From the NCBI RefSeq assembly GCF_000003195.3, contig NC_012876.2, positions 60,816,407 to 60,880,406 of the forward strand: 64,000 nt of DNA, in the 5' to 3' direction. The notes under the pieces are model-generated. The model ran no database searches. It worked only from the letters and a program-made list of their open reading frames with translations, and was not told the DNA's origin. The DNA comes from Sorghum bicolor. Taxonomy: Eukaryota; Streptophyta; Magnoliopsida; Poales; Poaceae. The position numbers were made by a program, and so were the translations under genes. Shown here piece after piece: positions 34,613 to 47,187 of the stretch. Positions within the stretch are counted from its first letter, which is position 1, and every line of letters begins with the position of its first letter.

Positions 34613-36273
34613 AGAGCTTTTAATTAAATTATTAGTGAAGAAGTTCCAACAAAAATCTTGCCAAAGACAACCTAAAAAGATCTGAACCATTTGAATGAGT
34701 GCGTGTCAAAGAAAAGGAATATCTGAATGCGTCGGCCAGTCCTATCCGAAGTTTGGTTTAAGCAGGAAACGAAGAATCTTTTTTCTTTTCTTTTTCGGCA
34801 GTTGGATAGATTTGACAATGATTGTTAAGCCCACACTGCGAGGTGTTGTTGGAATTCTTGGTTAAAGTAGTAGTACTGGTAGACTATAGTTGGTGCCCTT
34901 GCAAACATCATGATTCAGCAATGACTGGCAATCGATGTTGCCATTGTTAATCAGAATAGTATCAGATGCTAATCCGAGCTCTACACTAATTAAGTATGGC
35001 AAGGCAAATCACGGTGGTGGGCGGCCGCCCAGAGCCAGAGAGGCATGGACACGTGGAAGCCGGCAGCTGCCGCGCATAGCGCGTGTCGCCATCGTCTCGT
35101 CTCGACGACGGCATCGTGAGGCGAAAAGTTTGGTGAAGAGTGGAGACTCTGGAGGCCGATGCCGATGACAATTGGCAAGGCAATTGGGGAAAGTGTTTTG
35201 GCCTCGTCTTCCTGGATCTCGCCGAGATCTCTCTCTCTCTCTCTCTCATCCGCCATGGCCGATCATGCAGAGAGGACGGCAAAGAACAGTCGTCGTCACG
35301 CATGTGATCCGTGGAATTTTCTACCTTCTCATGTCATCCCCTGCTGCTCCGGTAGGCAGAGCAGGACAGCTGCCATGCCATGCCATGCTCACGGGCTGTT
35401 ACTGCCTTGCTAGAGCACCGAGCAAGTACGGTCGATTACTCTGAGTTTTGCAGTAGGATCGAGCGCATGGATTTGTTGATCACTTCCATTTCCATCACAA
35501 GAGGAATTCAAGTTACAGTGTATTGGACTGGAGTGGGTGAAAGCAGAAAGCTTCCAGACACAGGACAAGAGGTTGATCGAGCTAGCTAGGCAAAGCAAGG
35601 ATCGCCTAGGAATTTACAGTAATATAAATACAATATAAGCACACAAGCAGAGCAGTGGAGTGGATCACAAGAGCATAGTAGCGGTATGGTACCTGGGAGC
35701 TTACAGTTGCAGAGAGGCTGAGCAGCACGCAAAGCAGGAGTAATGGCAGACACGGGCAAAAAGAGGAACCCAACAAGGATTTTTACAACTGTGACAAGCA
35801 TCGGACCCCTTTCGATTTGACTTACTTACCCTTGTTAGCTCCGTTTATCTAAGCTTATCAGCCGAATCTATATGTTATTTGAGTATGTTTTTCTCTCATA
35901 ATAAATCAACGAACAATATTTTTTATCATAATTTTTTAGCTAAGCAAAATGAAGAAATATATAAATAGTAGGAGTATTTTGCAACTAGTACTTCGCTGGG
36001 TTACGAAGGTCAGAGTGCTACTTGTTCATTGGATTGAAGTATTGAACTGAAAAGTCAAATTTGAGAGGACGAACAGAACATGGGGTGAGGCCTATTGTTA
36101 GCAGCAGCAGCCCCAATGTTTTGAAACTCACTGACCGAAACTATTGCCGACCGTGAAGTCTCCTGATTCAGCAGTTCAGTGCTATGACCACCCAAGTCCC
36201 AACCAAAAAGCCTGCGTTGGCCCCCGAGGCTGTCACAGTTCCCAACAGTGTTATCATCTAGGTTAATCGCTAA
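34613..36273. other. Gene-free stretch
   Basis: Overlapping open frames around 34935-35600 and a CT microsatellite at 35228-35248, but no recognisable domain or splice pattern. Confidence 0.45.
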
Positions 36274-37042
36274 GGCTGTCTCCAACAGATATGACCCAAA
36301 TACAAGACGCATTCGCCGATTTGGGTAACGCACAGGAAAAGAATACAGAACTCATAACTCCTCTTCTCCAACAGCAGACGCATCCTCTTCTCTTCCCCCG
36401 TGAGCCACGCCCCACACCGCCTCTTCCCTTCTTCTCTCCACCGGTGGGGATGGGACGCCATGGCTGCGAGCCTGCGACATCTCCAAGCGACGATGGGAGC
36501 GCCTCCCTCCCCGCCGAGCAGATCTTGGCATCTCGCCATCCTCCCCGCCGAGCTATCAAGCACCGAGGTCGTCGAGCGCCTGCCTATCACCTCCATCTGT
36601 GGGCCCGCCTAGTCGCACCCTGCCGGCACCGTGGTCGCGACTCGCCGTCGTCATCTGTGAGCCCGCCTGGCCGCCCCTCGTCGGCACCACGCTCGCGCCT
36701 CGCCGTCGTCGTCTGCGGGCCGCTCCGACCAGCCTCCTCGAATCGCACGGAGGCAGGAACCAGTGGCGCGCGGCGAGCCAGATGGCTAGGAGAAGTGGAA
36801 GTGGGGGCAGAAGAAAAGGAGGGAGGGAGAGAGGGAGCAGGACCTCGACGGCGTCAGCTTCATCCAGTTTTGCGTCGAGGAGAGAGGCGACTCATTTTTG
36901 CCTTCTGGTTCACCCAGGACGCAAAATGGTTTACATGTTTGCCTCTTCTGTTGGAGTGTGTTTCTTTCGGTTAAAACACTGTGGAGAGAGGCGACTCATT
37001 TTGCGTTTGCCTCGCCGTTTGCCAAGTCTGTTAGAGACAGTC
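36274..37042. mobile_element. PIF/Harbinger-like non-autonomous element with GC-rich interior
   Basis: The ends GGCTGTCTCCAACAGA and, read inward, GACTGTCTCTAACAGA are near-identical inverted repeats. A TAA duplication lies at 36271-36273 and 37043-37045. The 769-bp interior is strikingly GC-rich and Pro/Arg/Ser-coding in several frames, with a 227-codon open frame at 36291-36974 that shows no domain. It may contain captured gene sequence. No transposase is seen. Confidence 0.8.
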
Positions 37043-37857
37043 TAAGAGGAGGTACAATAAGGTCACGCCACTTGGCTAGTTAAGCCAACTTAGCAAAATC
37101 TTACGTGGAGGAAAAAAAAGGGGGAGGAGACAACCAGCTGGTCGACGCATCTTGCGCCGAGCTGCAGCACGAGAAATCACGCCGCAGAGCCGATTTAGCG
37201 TCGAGCTAGTCGATTAGGAATGTAGGGTGTGAGCCTTTCTCGGTCCCGTGTGCATCTCCTCTCTTCTCCCTCCCGCAGCAATCCACGCCCCCCTTTCCAT
37301 CTTGTAAAAGAGCGCGCAAAATCCTCTTCGCATGGCCCTAAATCGTTGATTCTAGCTCCGTGGGCGAGACAAATCCTACTCTCCCAAAGTCGAATCGTCT
37401 TCTTTTGGGACGATTTAAGGCCTCTCCTCCAACTTGTTCAAAGGATCTGCCATCTCGATCTGATAGCCCTAGCCAAATCGGATGTCTCGTCAGTCAAAGT
37501 GAGAGACGGCGCTGCCACCACTACAGACCATGTTTTGTTCTTCAAGCTTTTATGTTTGTGTGTCCTTAGTCTATCTAATGTTGTGAACTTGGTTGTAAGA
37601 GCCATTATATATTTACCAGTGAACTATGTTATTGCTTATTTTTGCTTCAGTTGACACCTTGTTTGATTTATTTGTGAGCATGTCCATAGACTTGAGTGTG
37701 CCAGCAACACAAGTAGCTACAGAGATGTGTTTAGTGTTGATCACCAAGTCTTAATGACTTAAATGCATGAATATTTTTTATACAGCCAAGCTGTTGTATT
37801 ACTTGTCTCTTATGTTGTCTCAAGATGATGTGGACTTGGCTTATAGTCAAAGTTATT

Positions 37858-37962
37858 GGTCTTGCTCTAAACAGTTAGTAATCTTTCGTTTAGAGTTTAG
37901 ACGGTTTATGGCCTTGCTCTAAACAGTTAGTAATCTTTCGTTTAGAGTTTAGACGGTTCAGG
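37858..37962. repeat. Tandem duplication, unit about 56 bp
   Basis: The unit beginning CTTGCTCTAAACAGTTAGTA and ending GTTTAGACGGTT is present twice back to back with almost no divergence. Confidence 0.85.
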
Positions 37963-38137
37963 CAACCGACTAAATGGTTAAATGATTTTCACCGTAGCTG
38001 TATAGAATTATAGCTTTTATGCATTTTTGAAGTGCAATTAGATACATGAATGTAGTCATACATACATCATTTAAATGGCAACAAAATTTCTCATCCAACT
38101 ATGAGACATGTATCTATATACTTGCTCAAGTCCACAC

Positions 38138-38450
38138 CTTTTTAGATGTGGGCTTCCATGCTAAGTCATCTCTAAAGAGAAAAATCAACTGTTTTGCACA
38201 AATTTTTAGGTGTGAATGTGACAAATTTTTAGGTGTGAACAATGGTGTACAAGTGGTGCATTAGTTAAGGTGTGAACATGAGGTATTAAGTACTAATTTG
38301 TGCATCAACTTAAAATTTTTAAGTTTTAAGTGTGAACACGAGGTTTTAAGTTTTAGGTTCTGCCTTTTTAGATGTGGGCTTCTATGCTAAGTCATCTCTA
38401 AAGAAAAAATCAACTGTTTTGCACAAATTTTTAGGTGTGAATGTGAAACC
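38138..38450. repeat. 85-bp direct repeat separated by about 145 bp
   Basis: A segment starting CCTTTTTAGATGTGGGCTTC and ending AATTTTTAGGTGTGAATGTG occurs at about 38138 and again at about 38367 with only a few changes. Between them are further short repeats of TTTTTAGGTGTGAA and AAGTTTTAAGTGTGAA. Confidence 0.85.
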
Positions 38451-39524
38451 ATGGGGTCCGTCTTTTAATGTGAGTCACTTATAAAGATCTACTCGTATCA
38501 ATATGTACAAAAGTAGCAAGTTGTTGTAATGAGAAACTTTCAACAAATTTTAGTCAATTTACTAAAATTTGAAGGAGTGAATTTGAGGTTTCCATTAAGG
38601 GTTCAACTTCGATTTGGAGCCCACATATATGTATAGCACACATATTTGCACATAATAGTGATAAAAGCTAGTAGTTGAACTCAAAGCGCACCTCCTTCGT
38701 TAACTTGATGTCTTGATCACTGTCCAACGAGTATGAATAAGATTTTAAAGACGGAGAGAAATAAATAATGATGATATGGATTTGGGCGTCGACAGGCACG
38801 AATATCACCATATTCTCCCTTGGAGGTACAGTTATAATTTCAAAATTTTGTAAAATTTTATGAATATTCCATATATAATTACTACTTAAAATCACGCGAA
38901 CCTTAAACTTTCTATTTTGAGCAAGGAATATTTTTAATGGGTTATTAGGTTCGTACATAGATTTGGAGCAGGTGGACAAACGTGGTTGGCACTGGAGTTA
39001 GATAATGATGATGACGGAGACTCAGGGTCACACAAAATTAAATTGTCACTATCAATCCGCTATGTTAAACGCCCGCCAAACCAACAATGTTGTTCACAAA
39101 GTAACAAAGATACTACCACAGTGGGCCAAATTGGATTCAATTCTGCTACCACGGCCCACTTCTTTTGTACTTCTGTTCGGCCCATCATAAAAACCAGTAG
39201 TTTATCGCTCTCGGACTGGGATGGTTCAGGTCTTCAGGAGGAGACGAACATGTTGTTTATAGTTTACCTAGAAACTAACAACTTTTCAAAAAATTTTGTC
39301 ACATCAAATCTTATAATATATGCATAGAGTATTAAATATAGATAAAAATAAAAATTAATTGTACAGTTTGTCGAATCTTTTAAATTTATTAATTTATGAT
39401 TGGACAATATTTACTAAATAAAAATTAAAATCCTACACTAGCTGAAACAAAAAAAAATAGGAACTGAACAAGGCCTTATCAAAAAAAAAAAAGAGACACC
39501 GAGCAGCCTACCTCGAATCCTCGA

Positions 39525-40277
39525 TCAACGCTTCTTCGAAAGCGCCATCTTCTCGAGCAGATCCGCCAGCCCAGCATGCTCAGGCGACGACGCCGCGGCA
39601 GAGACAGCGGCGTCACCTCCACCCACAGACGCCGACTTCAGCGTCGTGGTCAGGCGAGCCATCATGGCGGAGATGCCTCGCTCGCTCGCGCGGTCCTCGT
39701 GGACATCGAAGAGCTTGCCGACACATCGCCGGACAAGCTCCCGCCTGCGGCTCCGGTCGCGGCTCTCCTGCCCGGCGCGCAGGTAGTCCGTGGGCACCCG
39801 GATGAGGTGCAGCCTCGTGCGCCGCCGCGCCCGGCGCTCGGCGCGGCTGCCTGCTGGCTTCGCCGCCGCCGCCGCCGGCGGCGTGTCTAGGCTCGCCCGG
39901 ATAGGAGGCGACGACTCGGACACACCGGGCGACGACTTATTATTCGCCACGGCGGCGGCGGCGGCCGTCTCGAGAGTTGCTGTGGCAAATTGTTTGGTTA
40001 GGGTTAGAGTAAGGTCGTCGCCATCTGGCGCTACGCCCGGACAGTGGCCGGCGGTGGCAGAAGAAACGGACGCCCCGGCCGCCGCCGCCGCCGCAGCAGC
40101 AGCAGCCTGGGGCTGATCGACTTGATTCGGCGCGGCCATCGGCATCCCAAGGAGTCGAGTCGGATTACGATCATCTGGCGATACGACACTTGGCTCGTGG
40201 CCACCAACTTTTGGAGAATCCGACGACGACGCGCCGGCCGCCGGCTGGTGGTGGTCGACGTGGTTTGGCGCCGCCAT
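39525..40277 (-). CDS. Hypothetical protein, single exon, Ala-rich N-terminus, basic middle
   Basis: An uninterrupted 250-codon frame. The N-terminal half is low-complexity and contains an internal duplication: MAAPNHVDHHQ at residue 1 and MAAPNQVDQPQ about 46 residues later, the second followed by a poly-Ala run. A basic stretch (RAERRARRRTRLHLIRVP) comes next. The last third (RDRSRRRELVRRCVGKLFDV, then a helical segment ending LADLLEKMALSKKR) has gene-like composition with no recognised domain. The frame opens slightly upstream, but 40277 is the first ATG. The 5' flank has a GA tract at 40470-40501 and TATAAT-like sequence near 40375. It could be a real grass-specific gene; function unknown. 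Confidence 0.55.
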   Translation of the reverse strand: MAAPNHVDHHQPAAGASSSDSPKVGGHEPSVVSPDDRNPTRLLGMPMAAPNQVDQPQAAAAAAAAAAGASVSSATAGHCPGVAPDGDDLTLTLTKQFATATLETAAAAAVANNKSSPGVSESSPPIRASLDTPPAAAAAKPAGSRAERRARRRTRLHLIRVPTDYLRAGQESRDRSRRRELVRRCVGKLFDVHEDRASERGISAMMARLTTTLKSASVGGGDAAVSAAASSPEHAGLADLLEKMALSKKR

Positions 40278-40466
40278 AGGCACCCGAACGGCCGCACTAG
40301 CTGACGTACGTTTTGGATATGCAAATGAGAGATGGGAAAGCAGCAGGGTCTTCTCTGGTCCCGGCTATAGTTGGTATAATATGAAGCTCGATCGATCGGC
40401 AGTTCGGCACGTAGCGAATATGCAGCGCGATGGATCGGAGAATCCGATACCGCCGGAAGTTAAAGA

Positions 40467-40504
<38 letters not shown>

Positions 40505-41736
40505 CGTTGCAGAAAAGGCCCTGTTTATAAGTTATTTCAACTTTCTTTAACTTTTTTTTGAGAGTTAAAATATTTCAAGTTTGATCAAATTCTTATTATA
40601 ATTTGGAACAAAAGGGGTACTATAGAATACATCCACCTGGTCTCTACTTGCTAATTCAAATGATGCATTGATGAGCTTTAATAAAAAAGCAACATTGTGA
40701 AATTTGAACTTGAGCGAGAGAGCAAGACTTTGTATTGATTAAGTGGAATTTTTATGAGGGTAATCAAAGGCTTCATTTGAATTCAGATTACATTTGGAGT
40801 CAGTTAGATTATATTATGGCATCCACTGTCTGAATGACTCATCATCTATCCGAATGAATCACCTCTAAATGGAACTGCAATTTCATACTGTTTCTCCATT
40901 GTAATTAACATTCTGAACTTCTGAAGGCAATTTGATTTCATGATTTCTCTTTGCCAGTTTCCCAATAGGAATATGCTGGTTCACGGTTCTCTTTTTGCCA
41001 GTTTCCCATTGATCATTACTGTCTTGCTAGGTATCTAGCCACCAAGCATTGAACAAGAGAAGCACTCTGAAAAGCAATTTGATTTCTCTTTGCCAGTTTC
41101 CCAACGGGCAGGGAAACAGGCATTACTGATAGGCTATGCTGGTTCACAGCACAGGCATGAGGCAACACTATTCGGTTACACAATTGCACCTGCTGCACAG
41201 CATGTATAACCCTTTTTTTTTCACCAGACACTCACAACTGATGCTTAGAAGATGGATAAGATCCTAAGATGCTAAGTATCATATTTTGGAAATTCATTTC
41301 AGGCGTTCGATATGAAGAATAGCTACTAAAATATAAAACTCAAATGGTACTTAAGACCAATGTTTAACGTGTGTTAACAAGATGACCAAATGTACCTAAT
41401 CAATTAACTTATATATCAATTATTAATGGTATAACAACATTCTCTCTCCTTAATTATCCGTGTGTAAGCACCTTACATTCTACATGCCCTAAGATGCTTA
41501 CACAAAAAGGGCATCAAAGAGTTGCTACACAAAAGCAAAACCCATGATACAAGCTATAACAATCCACAAATGTTACAAAAGGGACCATTAAGAAGGCTGC
41601 GAGCTAAGCTAGAGTAGATCGGATGTATACGTACATTTACATCGCAAAAAGTATGTACAATCTAGAGGGGCGGGGCAAAATTCGTCAATCACTCAAGCCA
41701 AAAATTAGTTTGTGCAAACATCTTTGATGCCGGATA
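40278..41736. other. Intergenic stretch, then the presumed 3' UTR of the O-fucosyltransferase gene
   Basis: A (GA)n tract lies at about 40470-40501 and a Stowaway-like fragment near 40540-40620. A phrase TTTGCCAGTTTCCCA recurs three times between 40955 and 41105. The part next to 41736 is probably the 3' untranslated region of the neighbouring gene. Confidence 0.5.
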
Positions 41737-44700
41737 CTAGTCTGAAAGAATCTGTTCTAGCTCAGGATCCTCTGGTCCGACCAACACATCGTCGTCCATT
41801 TCAGCATCAACAATCTCTCTCTCTGCTGGGTCATCTTCGTCATCGTCAGGTTCGCCCACCTCTTCGTCAGTACGATTAGGAACAACTGGCTCACCAATGC
41901 CTTTGCCTTGGTCAGCACCACTATTCAATACTTGATCATCTTGAGATTTGGCTCTGGCTACTGCTTTGCCATCAGTCCTTTCACAGATGCAGGTAGAGGG
42001 GTTCTCATGAAATTCTCCCCTCCCTGGCCTCAGCTCTTTGGGCTCTCCCATAAATCCTTTCTGAACCATGTGTACTTTTAAGGAGAATGCATCCCATGAC
42101 ATGTTTCCTCTGTTCAAAAATAAGGGATAGAGCCTTTTGGCATTTGGTCGGATCGTTCTCTTGTGCCCAAAGTATCTCCTGCAGAGGGCAGGAAATATGG
42201 TCAGGGCATGTAATAAACCACCAATGACATGGTTATACAAGTAAGAATAGTGAAGCAAGTCAAGCAACGGATACCTTCGTCCAGCCAAAATTTTAGCCAT
42301 GTTGCCGTTGTTGTTAGCCACAAAAGCATCACTTTCATCACAGACAATGAAATCAAGTGCAGCCATGCGAGAAGAATATTTAGAGAATGGAGCCAGCTCC
42401 TCTTTGCTAGATATTGTTTCTTTTGTATGGAGATTGGGGAAGAGAGCTTTAAGAGGTGCCAGAGTCCTTGCACCTCCATATATCTCTCCAGAAGCTACAT
42501 AGATGTGGACATCCTTTCTGTAGCCCAGGGCTCTCAACATCAGACCCACCTCTTCAGGAGTTAGAGGGCATCTACCTTGCCTTCTTCCCTTCTCTGGGTT
42601 AGGCTGAAATACAGAACAGCAGACATTGCATTAGGAAATTCGATCTTGGTTTTCCAAGGCACCTATCATATGATAGCACAATAGCATACATACATGCAAG
42701 CCTTTCCACCTCTTCCTTATAGCACCAAGTTCTCTCCTCTCTTTCTCTCCACCACCATAATAGCACCCCGAAAAGGCAAGCATATCAGGTTCGAATCTGA
42801 CATTGCAAAAGGAATAATGTTTAGGGAAGGGACAAGAATACGAGCTGTAAAGAAAACTTACATGCACTGGGAAAAGGTATTTGTAAGTAGTCATAAAAAA
42901 TAAAAAATCCTGTAACTTCAGACTAAGATAACTGATCACACATGTACTTCTACCACTACCATACTGGTCCTATTGGCCAAATGATGCTAGGTAGCTATGA
43001 ATCAAAGGTTATCATTGCACTAGCATTTATTGTGTCCAGGCAATATCATTCTACAGAATACACGTCTGCCTTGATAAGACAAACTGCCAAGTCAGAAGTT
43101 CAGGACCCTCCTTAAGTTGTCACTCTGACTTCATGATATGTGCTACACCTACCACAATCCGAAAAGAGGCTGAGGCCAGATTGACACAAGAGGGATATCG
43201 ACATCCTGCACACCCTAGCTCAGGTGATGAAAGCGCTCCCAATGTTCTAGCTTCTAATCTCTAAATGGGGTTCAAGTCTAATCTGCTTATACAAAGAAAG
43301 TAAGAAACTATGTTATTTGCATTAGGCCCATCCTCCTCTCAATTATTAGCAGAAAAAGGAAATGATATATGTGATCTGAAACATGAGAGTATTATATGAG
43401 TGCACCTCAAATGAAGAGCAATAAAATACTCGCTCCTCTCCCTCATTCTTTGTATTAGTTTTTCACCCATCTCTTGAATTGGAGCAGTAAATCTCAATGC
43501 ATGATAGTTGACTCTACATCTCAACTTTTGCAAGTCAGTTTGCAACCTGTTTGCTAATCTATAATCAAACTTTGTCAATCGGATAACCTGCATCAAGTGA
43601 AAGAACTGATATCTTAATACTCAAAATTATAGAAAGTAAAAAATATCTAAAATAGCCACAGAAAAAAGCCTCATATATTCGTGGAGTTTAATGAGTAAAT
43701 ATCTCATATATATAGCTCGAGGAATATATACACAAGTGGATAAAATTGGTTAAGTCACAAGATAACAGCATATATAAAACTTATGTATCTTGGTAACAAA
43801 TTAACAAACGCAGCTACAATACAATGACTTACATGTTTCTTAAGGAGTGCAGGCAACACACGGTTCAAGTAACACCGCTCAGTGCATTTTCGGGGAACAC
43901 GCATCCTGTGAGGAGCCCGAAGTTTACCTCCTATATGTGGAAGCTCTTTCACAATCTTTACATCCTTTGATAGGGATGAGATGAACCAGTTGGCGTCAAA
44001 AATATCCGAAAAATTGCTACAGCAAAAGTTGTATTAAGTACAACCCAAAAGCACTTTAGTCATCTTAGAAACACAAGAAGCCTTAGAAGATTCTGGCATA
44101 GAAGTGCTTTGCACTCCAAACTAACCTGGAATCTTTCCAGAAGGATGCTTGGTCTAGTTTGGGAACAACAAGTGTGGCATTTAGAATACGTGCAGCAACA
44201 ACAGCATCAATTATCTGAAAGTGCACTGCGCATGCTAATTAGGTCTATATAAAGATAACAACAAGCATGGGACCAAAAGGCATATAAGTATTACAATTAT
44301 CCCTAAAGCATAAAAAATCACTCCTGCAGGCGGGCCTCAAATTTCAAGGGTTCAACATGTTCCCAGGCACTAGTCAGGACTCATGAGGATTGACACTATA
44401 TACTTCTAGTAAGCAACAGTATGGATATTATAAGCATCAGCACATGATTTCTAGTGTTTATATATATACATTGAGGTTCTAAACTTCCTTTGATTTCAAA
44501 TATAAGTCCATTTGGACTGGGGCACAAGAATTAAGGTGGATTACAATGACTATATTGCCAATCAATCATTGCTAGAGTTAAGATGGGTGGTAAGTGTATT
44601 GCACTGATTAGTGTTCACTTAAGTAGGGGTAGACATGGAAGAATGAAGCAGACAGATGTATTGAAGTTATCATTGACTTACATTTGGTGCATTTAGGACA

Positions 44701-46441
44701 AGGCTGGATGATGTTATATTTGGGATCGGAAGGAGTATGTTTTAAGTTAAGGACTACATGATCCATAAAAGGATGATCCAAGTTTACACAGTTAATTCTG
44801 TATATGGATATGGGCCATTACATATTCACATTGATTGTATGTATCATGCTTTGCCTGGAAAAGAAAACATCGTTCCAAATTATATAAACAAAGGAAAGTT
44901 GGCAGACCATATGATACAAAACATTAGCTTCTTTGTAAAATAAATGAATCTAGTGTTAGTTTAGCTAGCCACTTGGCAATATATTTGTTGCATCACTTCA
45001 GAGTTTGGATACCCAGCACAGGGAAACATCAGAAAATAATCCTACCATTTGGAGCAGATTTCAGTACAAATTCAAGAGCTTTACAGTTTACTATAATTAG
45101 AGGGCAATGAGACCATAAATGTTGTAACACATGTATAACAAGGTTGTAACATGTATAACAAGGTTGTAACATGTATAACAAGGTTGTAACACATGCTTTG
45201 TCCTACACACCTATCCATCCATGTGGAAATTATTTATGGGAAAAAAACAATGTAGCACATGCTTACCCCTGTTCTCTGTTGATTCAGGCCTCCACTTGTA
45301 ACAATCATCAAATAGCGGTCTGGTTGGGTAGTAATATTTGAATCTACACAATTTTGAAACAATAACTACATGTTAAATGAATTAAGAGATACAGTCAAAA
45401 CTATTTGCAGAAATTCAAAAGCATTAATTACAACTGAACACATAGCATTTGTGGCCTTGTAAAACTGTGGAACAAATAAAATTGTCCTATGCAGCTTCAC
45501 CAAATTTCAACCAACAGTGGATTTCAAAAAGTTTGCCTACCAAGGAACTTGCTGCTTGAATTGCTGCACCCATAAAATTTGCTAGCAAGCTTTGAACCCC
45601 AAAGGTCATCCCTGACGGTCGAACCATTCGTCTACATTTTAAAGAATGTTGTAATGAACTCGTCAATTATAAAAGTAAAACTCAAATTTCACATGCCTTA
45701 GGGAAATGCAACCAAATCAATGATGCAGGAGGCAGGAGCTCTGAAGATAAGAGCCGTGCATTTCAAGATAATTTTATGGCAACATAAATAAAATCCAGTT
45801 AAGCTTAAACATCTACTAGAGCAAGTAAATTTCAATCGTCTAGAATAAAAATAACAAAATAATAATAATCCAATAGCTTGTCACAATCTAATTTGCCAAA
45901 AAATGGAACATGAAGTGGAACCCAATCCATTTACTCTAATTAGAGCAAACATCACCCAAACTGATTAACAAGTCACACTAACAGGAGGTAATTCAGTATT
46001 CAGAGTGTTGAACTCACAACTCTACTAATAAACAGGATAAAGACTAGTGATGATCTGCTGTGCTCAGTCTAACCGGAGAAGCGCATAATTACCGGAGCAT
46101 GAGAAATCTCGCGGCGCTCGGTCTCCTCCATTGCACCGCTGCCGGAGCTGTTCAGCTGCGCGAGCGAGAGCACACACGCATAAAGCAAGTCAAGTTAGAT
46201 CGAGAAATGTGGAGGAAGAAAAAAAAACAGAGGCGGCTAGGTCACTAGTGCGATGCGATACCAGGGTATGGGGCGGCCGGCGGCGGCGGGAGGAGGCGAG
46301 CACGGGGTGGTCGGCGAGCGGCGGCGGGGAGACGTAGAGCAGCGCGACGGCGGCGAGGAGGAAGAGCAGGAGCCCCGCCGCCGGCAGTGCGGCGCGGCGC
46401 GGGCACGGGTAGTTGCCGCCGCGCCGCCGCGACTGGACCAT
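41737..46441 (-). CDS. GDP-fucose protein O-fucosyltransferase family protein (type II membrane)
   Basis: Ten exons join in frame: 46441-46262, 46155-46093, 45631-45541, 45343-45267, 44214-44126, 44016-43833, 43587-43406, 42796-42694, 42603-42275 and 42178-41737, giving 579 residues. Residues about 20-38 (LPAAGLLLFLLAAVALLYV) form a signal anchor after a basic N-terminus, the Golgi type II topology. Family motifs: GGLNQQRTG at 129-137, ILNATLVVPKLDQASFWKD, FDANWFISSLSKDVKIVKEL, ALHLRFEPDMLAFSGC (the HLRFE region, H287), RCPLTPEEVGLMLRALGY, YVASGEIYGG and the C-terminal HKRTIRPNAKRLYPLFLNR. The C-terminus carries a long acidic tail (PDDDEDDPAE and further D/E). Plant members are thought to transfer fucose or act in wall-glycan synthesis; the acceptor here is unknown. 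Confidence 0.93.
44483..44736. mobile_element. Diverged Stowaway MITE in an O-fucosyltransferase intron
   Basis: The left end AACTTCCTTTGATTTCAAAT and right end ATTTGGGATCGGAAGGAG are weak inverted repeats with TA nearby. It lies in the intron between exons 4 and 5. Confidence 0.55.
45119..45198. repeat. 20-bp tandem repeat in an O-fucosyltransferase intron
   Basis: The unit GTTGTAACATGTATAACAAG is repeated about three and a half times, the first and last copies with an extra CA. Confidence 0.9.
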
Positions 46442-47187
46442 GTCCCGCGGCCAGAGGGCGTGCCCCTCAGGGGAGCTGCGAGGGGGCGCCGCTGCGACGG
46501 CGCTGGTGAGACGGTCCTGGAGGCGGCGGTGGCGGCATGGGAGGCCCGCCCGCCTCTGGATCAGTGGTTGTTTGAACTCCGGAGGAAAGGGAGGGACGGT
46601 AGTACTACACTGCTACAGCACACAGCACAGTACGGCGAGTGTGTCGTCGTTAAACACGGGTTGTCTGCTCGCCCCTTTTCCCATCGGAATTGCAGACAAA
46701 AAAAGCATTTTGTTGATATCATATCAACACTGTTTGAGAATAAAAACAAGAACCCTATTCATGATCAAATTATATGCTTTAATAACTAGTAACTTTTATC
46801 AGATATGGGGCACATTTTACTGTCTCTTTTAAAAATTAATTATGGTTGAATAGAATTGTTTTGCAATCACTAAAAAATATCTGAACTAATTTTACTGTTT
46901 GATTCAAATGGTTCTCCTATTTGCAAAAAGTTTCTCAAAGAGGAACTAAAAAGTGTCTGAAAGATCTGAAAGATATTAAGAAAAATATGACACTTTGACG
47001 CGCAACGGCCAACAAAAATAATAAATACAAAGAGATCATTTGGAGTCGGTTCCTTCCTCCAAAAATATGCTGCTCGCCCAAGATTGAAAAACACATTATA
47101 GAGGTAGTTAGATGTAGATTTGTCCTGCAATTGATGACTACAATAGCGGTTTGCTGTGGTAACATGATCTGTTCAAACGAACTTTTT
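46442..47187. other. Upstream region of the O-fucosyltransferase gene and spacer
   Basis: GC-rich next to the start codon and AT-rich further away. Open frames on the plus strand here are antisense to the promoter and first exon and lack support. No other gene is seen. Confidence 0.45.

Larger units (their letters stand above)
37043..39524. other. Gene-free stretch with direct repeats and a decayed MITE
   Basis: A leader-like CT-rich segment at 37229-37500 has open frames without recognisable products. A tandem duplication lies at about 37858-37962 and an 85-bp direct repeat at about 38138 and 38367. A decayed GGCC-type MITE occupies about 39260-39476, ending AACTGAACAAGGCC. Confidence 0.5.

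Noticed and set aside
36291..36974. 227-codon open frame on the plus strand
   Set aside because: Low-complexity Pro/Arg/Ser sequence in several frames, wholly inside a PIF-like element. There is no domain or splice evidence.
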